A stretch of 64,000 bases of DNA. Source: DASPSM01 sp036008465 (GTDB lineage: Bacteria; Planctomycetota; Planctomycetia; Planctomycetales; Planctomycetaceae). The notes under the pieces were generated by a model. That model did not search any database, was not told the origin of the DNA, and saw only the letters and a program-made list of their open reading frames with translations. The stretch is from NCBI GenBank assembly GCA_036008465.1, contig DASYNP010000095.1:1-64000 (forward strand), given 5' to 3'. This document shows, piece by piece, positions 51,721-62,382 of this stretch (within the stretch, counting starts at the first letter, position 1; every line of letters begins with the position of its first letter). The translations under genes were made by a program, and so were the position numbers.

Positions 51721-53004
51721 ATGAAAACGACCCATCCCGCACACTGGCGGTCTTACGTGGACCCGTCGCGCTGGTTCCGGGTCTGGCATCCGCCGGGATG
51801 GACGCTCGTCGAATCGGGGGGCGAGGCGCAGCTCGTGGCGCCGGGACAGGGCGGCTTATTGCGGCTCGTGGGACGCTGGCGCTCGAATTGGAACAAAGTC
51901 GATTTCGACACCATCGTCGACGCGGCGCAGGTCTTTCCCGACAGCCGCCACGTGCGACGCACGCGGCCGCTCGACGGACCCTATCCCTCCATCTGCACCG
52001 AGGGGGAATCCAACGATCTGGCAAAGCTGGCCTGGTGGAAGCGCTGGCTGCGACCGCCCCAATGGCGACCGTGGAAGCTGTGGAGCGCCCGCTATAAGTC
52101 GGTCTGCGTGGTCGCCACGTTCCAGACGACCGGCCGCCGCGATCCGGAGCTGGAAACGCTCGCGACGATGATCATGAACTCCCTCGAGTTCGCCGACGAG
52201 CCCCCCGATCCGCCCCACATCTTTGCCGATCGCGTCGTCCGAATCGCGCGGGATCGGTTTCCGTCACTGAAATGCCATCGCAGCGACGAATTCCGCGTGC
52301 AGCTGGGCGAATCAAACATCAACCTGTTCAACTTCTATCGCAATTACGTTCAGGAGCCGGAGCGGTTCGAGGACATCATCCTCCCGGCGCTCGCCACGGT
52401 CGCGCAGGTGCAGAAGTGGGACTCGGCCCAGTCCGAGCCGACGCTGGCCTCGGTACGCAGCCGCATTCTGCCGATGCTTTATCCCGAAGAGGTCTGGCGG
52501 CGAAGCTTCCCGAATTTTGTCGGGACGCCCTGGGTCGGCGATTTGATGGTGCTCTACGTCGTCGATGAGCAGCATGCCTACTGGTACATCCGGGACGACA
52601 TGCTCCGCCGTTGGCACATCGATCGCGAAACACTGCACGAGTTGGCGCTGGCGAATCTCGACCGCTACTTCGAGCGCCAGCAGATGGAATACGTGATGGG
52701 CCGCGAAGACGGCGGCTCGATGCTGCTGATGCCCAAGCGGCCCGATGCCTACAACTCGTCGCGGATTTTGAGTCGTCAATTCTGCTCGGCCCTGCGGACC
52801 GAGTTGGGAGCCGAGTTGGCCGTTGGCGTCCCCAGCCGCGATTTCATCGTCGCCGTCAGCATGGGTCATGCCGAAGCGCTCAGCGAGATCCGGCGCAAGG
52901 TCGAAGACGACTTCAACCGCATGGACCATCCGCTCTCACCCCGGTTGTTACTCGTGAGCGCCGACGGCGTGAGCGAGTTCCCGGAGCGCCCGCTTGAGGC
53001 GTGA
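51721..53004 (+). CDS. DUF1444 (YtpQ-like) protein with N-terminal extension
   Basis: A 427-residue protein with no signal peptide. Residues 1-155 are a separate domain (WFRVWHPPGWTLVESGGEAQ) resembling a lipid- or protein-binding PsbP/Mog1-like sandwich. Residues 165-427 match the DUF1444/YtpQ layout: FADRVVRIARDRFPSLKCHR, FYRNYVQEPERFEDIILPAL, DLMVLYVVDEQHAYWYIRDD, MLLMPKRPDAYNSSRILSRQ and ELAVGVPSRDFIVAVSMGHA. YtpQ has no known activity. The gene overlaps the next one by 11 bp, suggesting coupled translation. Confidence 0.85.
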   Translation: MKTTHPAHWRSYVDPSRWFRVWHPPGWTLVESGGEAQLVAPGQGGLLRLVGRWRSNWNKVDFDTIVDAAQVFPDSRHVRRTRPLDGPYPSICTEGESNDLAKLAWWKRWLRPPQWRPWKLWSARYKSVCVVATFQTTGRRDPELETLATMIMNSLEFADEPPDPPHIFADRVVRIARDRFPSLKCHRSDEFRVQLGESNINLFNFYRNYVQEPERFEDIILPALATVAQVQKWDSAQSEPTLASVRSRILPMLYPEEVWRRSFPNFVGTPWVGDLMVLYVVDEQHAYWYIRDDMLRRWHIDRETLHELALANLDRYFERQQMEYVMGREDGGSMLLMPKRPDAYNSSRILSRQFCSALRTELGAELAVGVPSRDFIVAVSMGHAEALSEIRRKVEDDFNRMDHPLSPRLLLVSADGVSEFPERPLEA

Positions 53005-53770
53005 ACTGATCCTGCTCGGCACGGGGACCAGTGTCGGCGTTCCGGTGATTGGCTGCCGCTGCCCTGTCTGCACATCGACGAACCCCCGCAATCACCGCAC
53101 GCGCACGGGCGTCTTCGTCCCCGCTCCCGAAGGCAATTTTTTGATCGATACGCCACCGGAGCTGCGACTGCAGCTCTTGCGCGAAAAAGTCGAGCTGGTC
53201 CACGCGGCCATCTTCACGCACAGCCACGCCGACCATATCTTCGGGCTCGATGATCTGCGAATCTTCGGCTACCGACTCGATCGGGACATCGGCCTCTACT
53301 GCGAGGAGATCGTCGAGCGCCAAATCCGCGCGGCCTTCAGCTATGCGTTCGCCCCGGCCGATCCCGACGCGCACCATTTCGCAGTTCCCAAGTTCGCCAT
53401 CAGGCCGATGACGACCCAGCCGTTTACTCTCTTGGGTCAGACGGTCCGTCCGATCCGTCTGATGCACGGCAAGCTGCCGATCCTGGGCTTTCGCCTCAAT
53501 GATGTGGCCTACTGCACCGACGTGAGCGCCATTCCCGACGAGAGCTGGCCACTCCTGGAAGGGCTCGACACACTGGTGATCGACGCCTTGCGCGACCATC
53601 CGCACCCAACGCACTTCAGCGTCGGGCAGGCGCTGGAAGCGATCGAACGGGTGAAGCCGCACCGCGCATATTTCACCCACGTCTCGCACTCGCTCGAGTA
53701 CGAGGCGACCAACGCCCGGCTGCCCGCAGGTGTCGAACTCTCGTATGACGGCCAGCGGATCGAGTTCTAA
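52994..53770 (+). CDS. MBL-fold metallohydrolase, PhnP-like
   Basis: A 258-residue metallo-beta-lactamase-fold enzyme. LILLGTGTSVGVPVIGCRCP with CRCPVC gives the zinc-binding Cys cluster of the PhnP/cyclic phosphodiesterase group. The active-site motif is FTHSHADHIFGLDDLRIF, with YCTDVSAIP and HYFTHVSH-like AYFTHVSHSLEYEATNARLP as later metal ligands. PhnP hydrolyses cyclic phosphodiesters in phosphonate degradation, but no phn genes are nearby, so the substrate is open. TTG 52994 is the only reasonable start and overlaps the upstream gene by 11 bp. Confidence 0.92.
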   Translation: MRRELILLGTGTSVGVPVIGCRCPVCTSTNPRNHRTRTGVFVPAPEGNFLIDTPPELRLQLLREKVELVHAAIFTHSHADHIFGLDDLRIFGYRLDRDIGLYCEEIVERQIRAAFSYAFAPADPDAHHFAVPKFAIRPMTTQPFTLLGQTVRPIRLMHGKLPILGFRLNDVAYCTDVSAIPDESWPLLEGLDTLVIDALRDHPHPTHFSVGQALEAIERVKPHRAYFTHVSHSLEYEATNARLPAGVELSYDGQRIEF

Positions 53771-53781
53771 CTTCTGCGTTT

Positions 53782-53814
53782 GGCGAGCGGCGGGTGTCAG
53801 CCCGCCGGTTCTTC
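53782..53814. repeat. palindromic repeat, family A (single copy)
   Basis: A forward unit with one change in the loop (GTGTCAGCCC), in the 68-bp gap between the convergent MBL and serine hydrolase genes. Confidence 0.9.
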
Positions 53815-53838
53815 CTTAGGTCCCCGGATTCGGCCTTT

Positions 53839-54987
53839 TCAGCCTCGTCTCAGAATCTGCGCAAACGCCTCATACATCATCTTGCGCGCCTCTCCCTGGG
53901 GGTTCGGCCCCTCCTTTGGAGCACCCGTGTTGAAGAACAGGGCCCAATCGATGCCCGATTCGAGGTGTTCCAGCCAGGCCTGCACTCCCGGTTTGCCGCC
54001 GTTTTTTGAGAAGCGGTAAGTGCCGTTCGGAAAAACCTCCGCACTATCCCAGCCAAGGCCGACATGTGAAGCGTCGGGTCGGCCCTTGCGGGCGGCTCGC
54101 AGCGAGGGGGGGCACTCGAGCATGAGAGCGGTCGTCTTTGGGCTCAAAAATGTTGGTCCGCCTCCGCTGCCGGCGACGGCCGAAGCGAACCGCGCCAGTT
54201 CGCCGCTCGAGGCGAGCCAGTTGCCCGTGTTGCGGGGTGCCGGACGGCGTCCTCCCGGCTGATAGCGATGCGTCTCGTCGGGACCGTAGCCGCGCTCCGG
54301 CTCCAAATGCATGCCGGTGATTCCCATCGGTTGCAAGATGTGCTGCCGGATGAAGGGCTCGTAGCGTTCCCCCGAGGCGCGCTCGATTACCAGCCGCAAC
54401 ACGATGAAGCCTGCGTTCGAGTACTTGTGCTCGGTGCCGGGACCGAAGAGCAGAGGCTTTTCCAGCAATTGGCGATAACCGCGTTCTTCGGCCCGCTCGT
54501 CATCGCCGCTCCCGGGCAGATCATGCTGTAAGCCGCCACCATGAAAGAGCAGGTGATGCACGGTGATTTCGCGAAACCGCGGATCGGCGATCCGTTCGCC
54601 GCGCGGCGGGTGCAAATCGCGAAGCACATGGACGACGCGCGCGTCGAGATCGAGCTTTCCCTCTTCGACCAGTTTCAGCACGCCGACCCCGGTGATCGAC
54701 TTGGTGACGCTGGCCAGGCTAAAAAGCGTGTTGCGCTCGACCGGCCGGCGCGTGGCCACGTCGGCAAAGCCGTAGCCCCGATCGGAAACGATCCGCCCTT
54801 GATAAGCAATTGCCATCGACGCGCCGGCGATATGATGTTCCTCGATGAATCGCTCCATCAGCGGCTCGACCGACGAGAATTCGCCGCGGTCCCGGCCTCT
54901 TTGATTGGCTGCCGCGCCGTTGGAAAAAATCGTCTGCCCCGCGAGACCCGCAACGAACGCAGTGAGAACTTCGCGCCGGTTGTGCAT
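53839..54987 (-). CDS. class C beta-lactamase-like serine hydrolase
   Basis: A 382-residue exported hydrolase of the beta-lactamase/esterase (AmpC/EstB) fold. The N-terminus NRREVLTAFVAGLAGQTIFS resembles a Tat signal (RR followed by hydrophobic residues). The catalytic SxxK is in LFSLASVTKSITGVGVLKLV and the YxN motif is in HKYSNAGFIVLRLVIERAS. The third motif (KTG/HxG) is less clear, perhaps HVGLGWDS. Substrates could be peptidoglycan peptides or esters rather than antibiotics; resistance is not implied. It lies 5 bp after folD on the same strand. Confidence 0.88.
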   Translation of the reverse strand: MHNRREVLTAFVAGLAGQTIFSNGAAANQRGRDRGEFSSVEPLMERFIEEHHIAGASMAIAYQGRIVSDRGYGFADVATRRPVERNTLFSLASVTKSITGVGVLKLVEEGKLDLDARVVHVLRDLHPPRGERIADPRFREITVHHLLFHGGGLQHDLPGSGDDERAEERGYRQLLEKPLLFGPGTEHKYSNAGFIVLRLVIERASGERYEPFIRQHILQPMGITGMHLEPERGYGPDETHRYQPGGRRPAPRNTGNWLASSGELARFASAVAGSGGGPTFLSPKTTALMLECPPSLRAARKGRPDASHVGLGWDSAEVFPNGTYRFSKNGGKPGVQAWLEHLESGIDWALFFNTGAPKEGPNPQGEARKMMYEAFAQILRRG

Positions 54988-54992
54988 TCGGC

Positions 54993-55871
54993 TTACTCTT
55001 CCTCATCACCAGCGATGGAGATTTTTGCAGCCTTCAAGGTGTTGGCCAACAGCATGGCGATCGTCATCTTGCCGACGCCGCCGGGCACGGGAGTGATCGC
55101 CGACGCGACGTGCCGCACGGCCTCGAAATCGACGTCGCCCACGAGTTTGTCGCCGAAGCGGTTGATGCCGACGTCGATCACCACGGCCCCGGGCTTGACC
55201 ATTTCGGCCGTCACGAATTGGGGGGAACCGATCGCGGCAATCAAGATGTCTGCACGTCGCGTTACGTCGGGCAAATTTCGTGTCCGGCTGTGACAGACCG
55301 TGACCGTCGCGTCCGCCCCGGCCCCCTTTTGCATCAGCATCAGGGCCATTGGCTTGCCGACGATCTCGCTGCGACCCAGAACGACGACCGCGGCCCCGAC
55401 TGTCTCGGTCTTCGACTCGAAGAGCAGTCGCTGAATGCCGTGCGGAGTGCAGGGGAGGAACCGCGGCCGGCCCTGCACGATGCGGCCTACGTTCTCCGGG
55501 TGGAATGCGTCGACGTCCTTGAGTGGAGAAACCGCATCGAGGACGCGCTGTGTCCGGATTTGTTTGGGCAGCGGCAACTGAACCAGGATTCCGTGAACGT
55601 CCTGGGCCGCGTTGCATTCTTGAACGAGCGCGAGCAGTTCCTGTTCAGTCGTCGTGGCCGGCAGCGTATGGACGGTGCTCTTCAGTCCAGCTTTTTCGCA
55701 AGCGCGCTTTTTTCCGCGGACGTAGGAAGCGCTCGCTGGATCGTCGCCGACCAGAATCGCCACCAGCTGCGGGACGACGCCGGTCCGTTCGCGCAGGTCG
55801 GCAGCCTGCGCGGCAACTTCCGCTTGCACTTGGTCGGCGATCGCCTTTCCGTCGATGATTCGCGCGGTCAC
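54993..55871 (-). CDS. folD: bifunctional methylenetetrahydrofolate dehydrogenase/cyclohydrolase
   Basis: A 292-residue enzyme interconverting 5,10-methylene-THF, methenyl-THF and 10-formyl-THF. Motifs: AILVGDDPASASYVRGKKRA (with the catalytic Lys at the second position of KKR), LVQLPLPKQIRTQRVLDAVS, FHPENVGRIVQG, FLPCTPHGIQRLL, the Rossmann VVVLGRSEIVGKPMALMLMQ, and the C-terminal DVDFEAVRHVASAITPVPGG and GKMTIAMLLANTL. The start is GTG 55871. It lies 13 bp after pgpA on the same strand. Confidence 0.97.
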   Translation of the reverse strand: MTARIIDGKAIADQVQAEVAAQAADLRERTGVVPQLVAILVGDDPASASYVRGKKRACEKAGLKSTVHTLPATTTEQELLALVQECNAAQDVHGILVQLPLPKQIRTQRVLDAVSPLKDVDAFHPENVGRIVQGRPRFLPCTPHGIQRLLFESKTETVGAAVVVLGRSEIVGKPMALMLMQKGAGADATVTVCHSRTRNLPDVTRRADILIAAIGSPQFVTAEMVKPGAVVIDVGINRFGDKLVGDVDFEAVRHVASAITPVPGGVGKMTIAMLLANTLKAAKISIAGDEEE

Positions 55872-55884
55872 GGCGAGTTCTCTT

Positions 55885-56442
55885 TCATTCCGCTGAGGCC
55901 TGCCAAGGCAGCGAGTGCCAGACCTTCAGTGTCAGCCACAACGCGAGAGCCGCGTAGATCGCCGCCATGACATCGTCGATCATAATTCCCAGGCCGCCGG
56001 GGAACCGCTCGAGCCGGCGAACCGGCCACGGCTTGGCGATGTCAAAAATCCGGAACCAGATAAACCCCAGAATTGCCGTTGAGAAGGTGATCCGTTCCAG
56101 CAAGAATACAATAGGAATGGCTGCAATCTCGTCGAAGACGACGCAGCCAGGATCTTTCTTCCCAAACAATCGAGCGGCTCGGTCGCAGAGGGGAATTCCC
56201 GCCACAAAAATGGCCGTAATGGCCGCCAACTCGATCGGCAGCGGCCATCCAAATCTGTTGAGTGCCCAGGCCAGTGGAAGCCCCAACAGCGTGCCGAAGG
56301 TTCCCGGCATGACGGGCACCATTCCGATGCCCAATCCGGTCGCCAGGATGAGAACGGTTCGATCCCCGAGACTGTGAGAACGCAACTGCAAATCCGCTGC
56401 CCGCCTGATCTGTGCCCACCTACCCTCTAGTGGCCAGTCCAA
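55885..56442 (-). CDS. pgpA: phosphatidylglycerophosphatase A
   Basis: A 185-residue integral membrane lipid phosphatase converting phosphatidylglycerophosphate to phosphatidylglycerol. The N-terminus has LATGLGIGMVPVMPGTFGTL, the family's GxGxxPxxPGTxGT motif. The acidic catalytic motifs follow in KKDPGCVVFDEIAAIPIVFL (DxxxxVxDE) and FRIFDIAKPWPVRRLERFPG, then GIMIDDVMAAIYAALALWL. The start is TTG 56442 with GGGAG 9 nt upstream; no ATG is available nearby. It heads the run pgpA-folD-serine hydrolase. Confidence 0.92.
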   Translation of the reverse strand: MDWPLEGRWAQIRRAADLQLRSHSLGDRTVLILATGLGIGMVPVMPGTFGTLLGLPLAWALNRFGWPLPIELAAITAIFVAGIPLCDRAARLFGKKDPGCVVFDEIAAIPIVFLLERITFSTAILGFIWFRIFDIAKPWPVRRLERFPGGLGIMIDDVMAAIYAALALWLTLKVWHSLPWQASAE

Positions 56443-56505
56443 CTATACTCGCTCCCGCGCGAGGCGGCCACAGGCCCGCGCGAGCGTTGCCCGTCGGAGT
56501 GCTCC

Positions 56506-58239
56506 ATGTCTGACGCCTCAGAGCCCAAGTTCACCAAAGAGGAATTCCTCAAAGAAGGCAGTCATCAACTGCGCGGTACCATCGCGCAGGAACTGAACGA
56601 GCCGTCCGACAATTTCATCGAAGACAACGCCAAGCTGCTCAAGCATCACGGCACCTACCAGCAGGACGACAAGGACCACCGCAAGGACAAAAACGCCGAC
56701 GGCTCCCGTAAGGGCAAGGCGTATATGTTCATGGTCCGCACGCGGATCCCCGGCGGAAAGGTGACTGCCAATCAGCTTCTGGCCGAACTCGATCTGTGCG
56801 AGCACTACGGCAACGGGACGCTGCGGATCACCTCGCGCCAAGGGCTGCAGCTTCACGGCGTGGTGAAAGAAGACCTGCGGGAGACGATCCGCGGCATCAA
56901 CCACACGATGCTCACCACGCTGGCGGCCTGCGGCGACGTCGAACGCAACGTGATGTGCTGCCCGGCCCCTTACGCGAACAACCCGGTGCGACGTGAGATG
57001 CAGGAAATGGCCGACCGCGTGGCCGAGCATCTCAAACCGCGGACCACCAGCTATTACGAGATCTGGCTCAAAGATGACGAAGGCAACGAAACCGACGTGA
57101 CGGAGTTCAAGCCGGTCGAAGAGCCGATCTACGGGGCCCGCTATCTGCCGCGCAAATTCAAAACCGCCTTCGCGCTTCCGGAAGATAATTGCGTCGAAAT
57201 CTACTCCAACGATTTGGGGTTCTTGGCGATCGTCGAGAAGGAGCGGATCGTCGGCTACAACGTGCTGGCCGGCGGCGGCATGGGCGTCACGCCCAGCGCC
57301 CACAAGACGTTTCCGGCGGTCGCCAAGCGGCTGGCCTTTATTCCGCCCGAGCAAGTCGTCGGCGTGGCCGAGGCGATCGTCAAAGTCCAGCGCGACTTCG
57401 GCAATCGCGAGGACCGCAAGGTCGCCCGCCTGAAATACCTGATTGCCAACTGGGGCATTCCCGCGTTCAAAGCCAAGGTCGAGGAATATTTCGGCAAGAG
57501 TCTTGCCGATCCGCACCCGGCCGACGTCACCGACGTCGACGATCACATCGGCTGGCACGAGCAAGGGGACGGCAAGCTCTTTCTGGGAGTCAACATCGAG
57601 TGCGGCCGACTGAAAGACGAGGGCGACTTCCGCATCAAATCGGCAATCCGCCTGATTTTGGAAAAGTACGGCGTCCGCTGTCGGCTGACGCCCATGCAAT
57701 CGCTCATCTTCTGCGACCTTGAGCCGGCCGAGCGGTCAAACATCGAACGGATCCTGATCGATCACGGCGTGAAACTCGCGCCCGAGGTGTCGCCGTTGCG
57801 ACGACTGGCGATCGCGTGCCCCGCATTCCCAACGTGCGGACTGTCGATCACCGAATCGGAACGCGTGATGCCTCAGCTGCTCAGCCTGCTCGAGGCGGAG
57901 CTGAGCCGTTTGGGCATCCCGAACGAGCGGATCACCACGCACATGACCGGCTGCCCCAACGGCTGTGCCCGCCCCTACACACCCGATATCGGTTTCGTCG
58001 GAAAAACGCTGGGGAAATATACGATCTACGTCGGCGGAAACCTGACGGGCACGCGGCTCGCTTTCATCTATAAGGATCTAGTTCCGTTCGACGACATCGT
58101 GCCGTCGCTCTCGCCGCTGTTGACTCATTTCAAGAACGAGCGACAGAACGGCGAATCGTTCGGCGATTTTTGCGTGCGTCAGGGGAAAGAAGCGGTCGTC
58201 TCTTTGGGCGAACGTGCTGCCGTTCAAGCGAATGCATGA
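56506..58239 (+). CDS. cysI: sulfite reductase haemoprotein (sirohaem, CysI type)
   Basis: A 577-residue sirohaem/[4Fe-4S] reductase reducing sulfite to sulfide (or possibly nitrite to ammonia). The N-terminal half has FMVRTRIPGGKVTANQLLAE and LRITSRQGLQLHGVVKEDLR, and GTYQQDDKDHRKD resembles E. coli CysI GMYQQDDRD. The cluster ligands are Cys438 and Cys444 (CPAFPTC) and Cys483 and Cys487 (TGCPNGCARPY). The length equals CysI (570), and GGNLTGTRLAFIYKD matches that subgroup. The electron donor (CysJ flavoprotein or ferredoxin) is not visible nearby. Its stop overlaps the next start as ATGA. Confidence 0.93.
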   Translation: MSDASEPKFTKEEFLKEGSHQLRGTIAQELNEPSDNFIEDNAKLLKHHGTYQQDDKDHRKDKNADGSRKGKAYMFMVRTRIPGGKVTANQLLAELDLCEHYGNGTLRITSRQGLQLHGVVKEDLRETIRGINHTMLTTLAACGDVERNVMCCPAPYANNPVRREMQEMADRVAEHLKPRTTSYYEIWLKDDEGNETDVTEFKPVEEPIYGARYLPRKFKTAFALPEDNCVEIYSNDLGFLAIVEKERIVGYNVLAGGGMGVTPSAHKTFPAVAKRLAFIPPEQVVGVAEAIVKVQRDFGNREDRKVARLKYLIANWGIPAFKAKVEEYFGKSLADPHPADVTDVDDHIGWHEQGDGKLFLGVNIECGRLKDEGDFRIKSAIRLILEKYGVRCRLTPMQSLIFCDLEPAERSNIERILIDHGVKLAPEVSPLRRLAIACPAFPTCGLSITESERVMPQLLSLLEAELSRLGIPNERITTHMTGCPNGCARPYTPDIGFVGKTLGKYTIYVGGNLTGTRLAFIYKDLVPFDDIVPSLSPLLTHFKNERQNGESFGDFCVRQGKEAVVSLGERAAVQANA

Positions 58240-59885
58240 CGCCAAAAGTCTCCATGGCTAAACCAGCCTCGCCGCGGCAGGTTCGCACCTGGGAACCAAT
58301 GCTCGAGGCGTTGCGTCGCGATCGCGCCCAGATTGCCCAAGGCGGCGGACCCAAGGCGATCGAACGCCAGCACGAGAAGAAACGCCTAACCGCCCGCGAA
58401 CGCGTCGCCCGCCTGATCGACCCCGACAGTTCGTTCTTCGAGTTCGGCCGATTCTCGGCCTGGGGCATGTACGGCGAGTGGGGCCCGGCTCCCGCCGCGA
58501 GCGTGCTCTGCGGCGTGGGAACAGTTTCGGGACGGCGGTTCATGCTCGTGGTGAACGACGCCACCGTAAAGGCCGGCTCGTTCTTTCCGATGACCGTGAA
58601 GAAAGTTTTGCGAGCTCAGCGGATCGCGCTCGTCAACCGGTTGCCGTTGATTTATCTCGTCGACTCGGCCGGCGTCATGCTGCCGTTGCAGGAGGACGTC
58701 TTTCCCGACGAGGACGATTTCGGCCGCATCTTCCGTAACAACGCGGTCCTTTCGGCCCTGGGCGTGCCGCAGATCTCGGCCATTATGGGCAACTGCGTCG
58801 CCGGCGGAGGCTATCTCCCCGTGCTCTGCGACAAGCTGATCATGACCGAAGGCTCGGGGCTGTATCTGGCCGGGCCGGCGCTCGTCAAAAGCGCGATTGG
58901 TCAGGACGTGGGGCACGAGGAACTGGGCGGCGCCAAGATGCACGCGGCGATCAGCGGCACGATCGACTTTCGCGAGCCCGACGATGATGCGGCGCTGTCC
59001 CGCGTGCGGGCGCTGGCGGCCATGCTGCCGGTCGATCCGCGAGCTGCGCAATTCCGTCGCGAGGTCCCGGTCGCGCCGGTCCGCTCGCCCGAGGATATTT
59101 ACCAGATTGTCTCGCCTGAGCGGCAAGAGTCCTACGAAGCGCGAGACGTGCTCGCCTGCCTTGTCGATGCTGACACTTTTCAGGAGTACAAGGCCGACTA
59201 CGGGCGCACGGTGATCTGCGGCTACGCGCGGATCGGCGGCTTCGATGTTGGCATACTCGTCAATCAGCACCACCCGGAGAAAACCCGTCGCGAAGGGCTG
59301 CAATACGGCGGTGTCATCTATCACGACAGCGCGGATAAGATGGCCCGCTTCATCATGGATTGCAATCAGACCTGGACGCCCCTGGTCTTTTTGCAGGACG
59401 TCTCGGGCTTCATGGTCGGCCGCGATTCCGAACAGTCGGGCATCATTCGCGCCGGGGCCAAGGTCGTCAACGCGATCTCTAACAGTCGCGTCCCCAAGCT
59501 GACAGTGATTCTGGGCGGGAGCTACGGAGCCGGAAATTACGCGATGTGCGGCAAGGCCTTCGATCCGCGGTTCATCTTCGCCTGGCCGACCGCTGAGTAC
59601 GCGGTGATGGGATCGGCCCAAGCGGCTTCGACGCTCTTGGACGTCAACATCGCCGCCATGAAGCGGAAGGGCCACGCCGTCGACGCGGCCGAGCTGGAGG
59701 AAATCCGCAGCAAAGTTGTCGAGGCCTACGACGCTTGCCTCGACCCGCGCTACTCGGCCGCCCGCGGCTGGGTCGACGAGATCATCGAGCCAGCCAAAAC
59801 GCGCGACGTGCTGATCGAAGCGCTCGAGGTCGCCACCCGCCACGCGGACGACGAACCGTTCCGCACCGGCGTGCTGCAGGTGTGA
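58236..59885 (+). CDS. acyl-CoA carboxylase carboxyltransferase (beta) subunit
   Basis: A 549-residue biotin-dependent carboxyltransferase of the propionyl/methylcrotonyl-CoA carboxylase family. The N-terminal crotonase-like domain has IERQHEKKRLTARERVARLI, SFFEFGRFSAWGMYGEWGPA and LVDSAGVMLPLQEDVFPDED. The C-terminal one has FLQDVSGFMVGRDSEQSGII, GGSYGAGNYAMCGKAFDPRF and WPTAEYAVMGSAQAASTLLD. The MCC-like DSAGVMLPLQ element and GxxYG motif suggest a branched or short acyl-CoA substrate. ATG 58236 overlaps the cysI stop (ATGA); ATG 58254 is an alternative. The biotin carboxylase subunit is not in the window. Confidence 0.93.
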   Translation: MTPKVSMAKPASPRQVRTWEPMLEALRRDRAQIAQGGGPKAIERQHEKKRLTARERVARLIDPDSSFFEFGRFSAWGMYGEWGPAPAASVLCGVGTVSGRRFMLVVNDATVKAGSFFPMTVKKVLRAQRIALVNRLPLIYLVDSAGVMLPLQEDVFPDEDDFGRIFRNNAVLSALGVPQISAIMGNCVAGGGYLPVLCDKLIMTEGSGLYLAGPALVKSAIGQDVGHEELGGAKMHAAISGTIDFREPDDDAALSRVRALAAMLPVDPRAAQFRREVPVAPVRSPEDIYQIVSPERQESYEARDVLACLVDADTFQEYKADYGRTVICGYARIGGFDVGILVNQHHPEKTRREGLQYGGVIYHDSADKMARFIMDCNQTWTPLVFLQDVSGFMVGRDSEQSGIIRAGAKVVNAISNSRVPKLTVILGGSYGAGNYAMCGKAFDPRFIFAWPTAEYAVMGSAQAASTLLDVNIAAMKRKGHAVDAAELEEIRSKVVEAYDACLDPRYSAARGWVDEIIEPAKTRDVLIEALEVATRHADDEPFRTGVLQV

Positions 59886-59891
59886 CCATCG

Positions 59892-60488
59892 TCACTCTTG
59901 CGCGAGTGGACGATCTTTCTCAGTTTTGGCGTCGGCTCCGAAGGCCGCGCGGAACGCGTCGGCGTTGGCCGCGACCGTTTTCTCAGGTCCCGTCAGCCGC
60001 AGGTAATAGTTGCCTTCCTTCGTGGTGAGGATCACGCTCAGCGCGCGGGAGTTGGGCATTTGCTGCGTTTTCTGCTGAACCATTGGGCCGATCGGCTTTT
60101 TCCAGGTCCCCAGCAGGTCGACGAACACGTACTCTCCCTGCGACGATTTGCCCGACGTGCTTTTGATTTTGCGTCCGGCCGGCAGAAACTGCGCCACCCA
60201 TCGCTGAACGTTGGCATCGACTCCGCCGCCGCCCCCCTCGAAGTAATAGACCACAAAGTCGGTTTCGTCCTTGTCGCCGGCGACGTCCGGCACCTTCATT
60301 TGGGCCTTGCGAAATTGGCTGCGGACAGACTGCTTTTCCCACGCCTCAGGGACCGTGAGCGTTAAATCGCCGGCTTTGATCGTCTTAGTCCCGGAAGGGT
60401 CGGCCGCCCTCGCCTGCGACCCGCAAGCCAGCGCCAAAGCAGCGAACAAAAATGCGGTAGTACATGTGATGCAGGATCGGATGGGCAT
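59892..60488 (-). CDS. exported hypothetical protein
   Basis: A 198-residue exported protein. The signal region is ITCTTAFLFAALALACGSQA; cleavage could be at ARA-AD, or a lipoprotein site at LALAC is possible. The mature part has ITLTVPEAWEKQ-type sequence (KAGDLTLTVPEAWEKQSVRS), DFVVYYFEGGGGGVDANVQR, and RALSVILTTKEGNYYLRLTG with PEKTVAANADAFRAAFGA at the end. This resembles small sandwich domains used in lipid or metal binding, also seen in PsbP/Mog1-like proteins. ATG 60488 follows GGAGGAGGAG. It converges with the carboxylase gene with 6 bp between the stops. Confidence 0.85.
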   Translation of the reverse strand: MPIRSCITCTTAFLFAALALACGSQARAADPSGTKTIKAGDLTLTVPEAWEKQSVRSQFRKAQMKVPDVAGDKDETDFVVYYFEGGGGGVDANVQRWVAQFLPAGRKIKSTSGKSSQGEYVFVDLLGTWKKPIGPMVQQKTQQMPNSRALSVILTTKEGNYYLRLTGPEKTVAANADAFRAAFGADAKTEKDRPLAQE

Positions 60489-60649
60489 CGAAGAACTCCT
60501 CCTCCGAGAGGTCAATCGGGATCGGCGGTGCAGAACGTCTGCATTTTCCGGCATTGATCGGCCGAATGCAAACGCGACCGCGCAGCGGAAGGGCTCGACG
60601 GTCAACGGTTTAGAACGCGCTTGCTGACGGGCTGAGCCAAATTCAGTAC

Positions 60650-62368
<1,719 letters not shown>

Positions 62369-62382
62369 GATCTCAGTCCGGA

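Noticed and set aside
4293..53814. Repeated palindromes as a CRISPR array
   Set aside because: Copies are scattered over 50 kb, inverted and without spacers or cas genes.
58386..59843. A 485-codon open frame antisense to the carboxylase subunit
   Set aside because: The product has no recognisable motif, while the carboxylase matches its family along the whole length.
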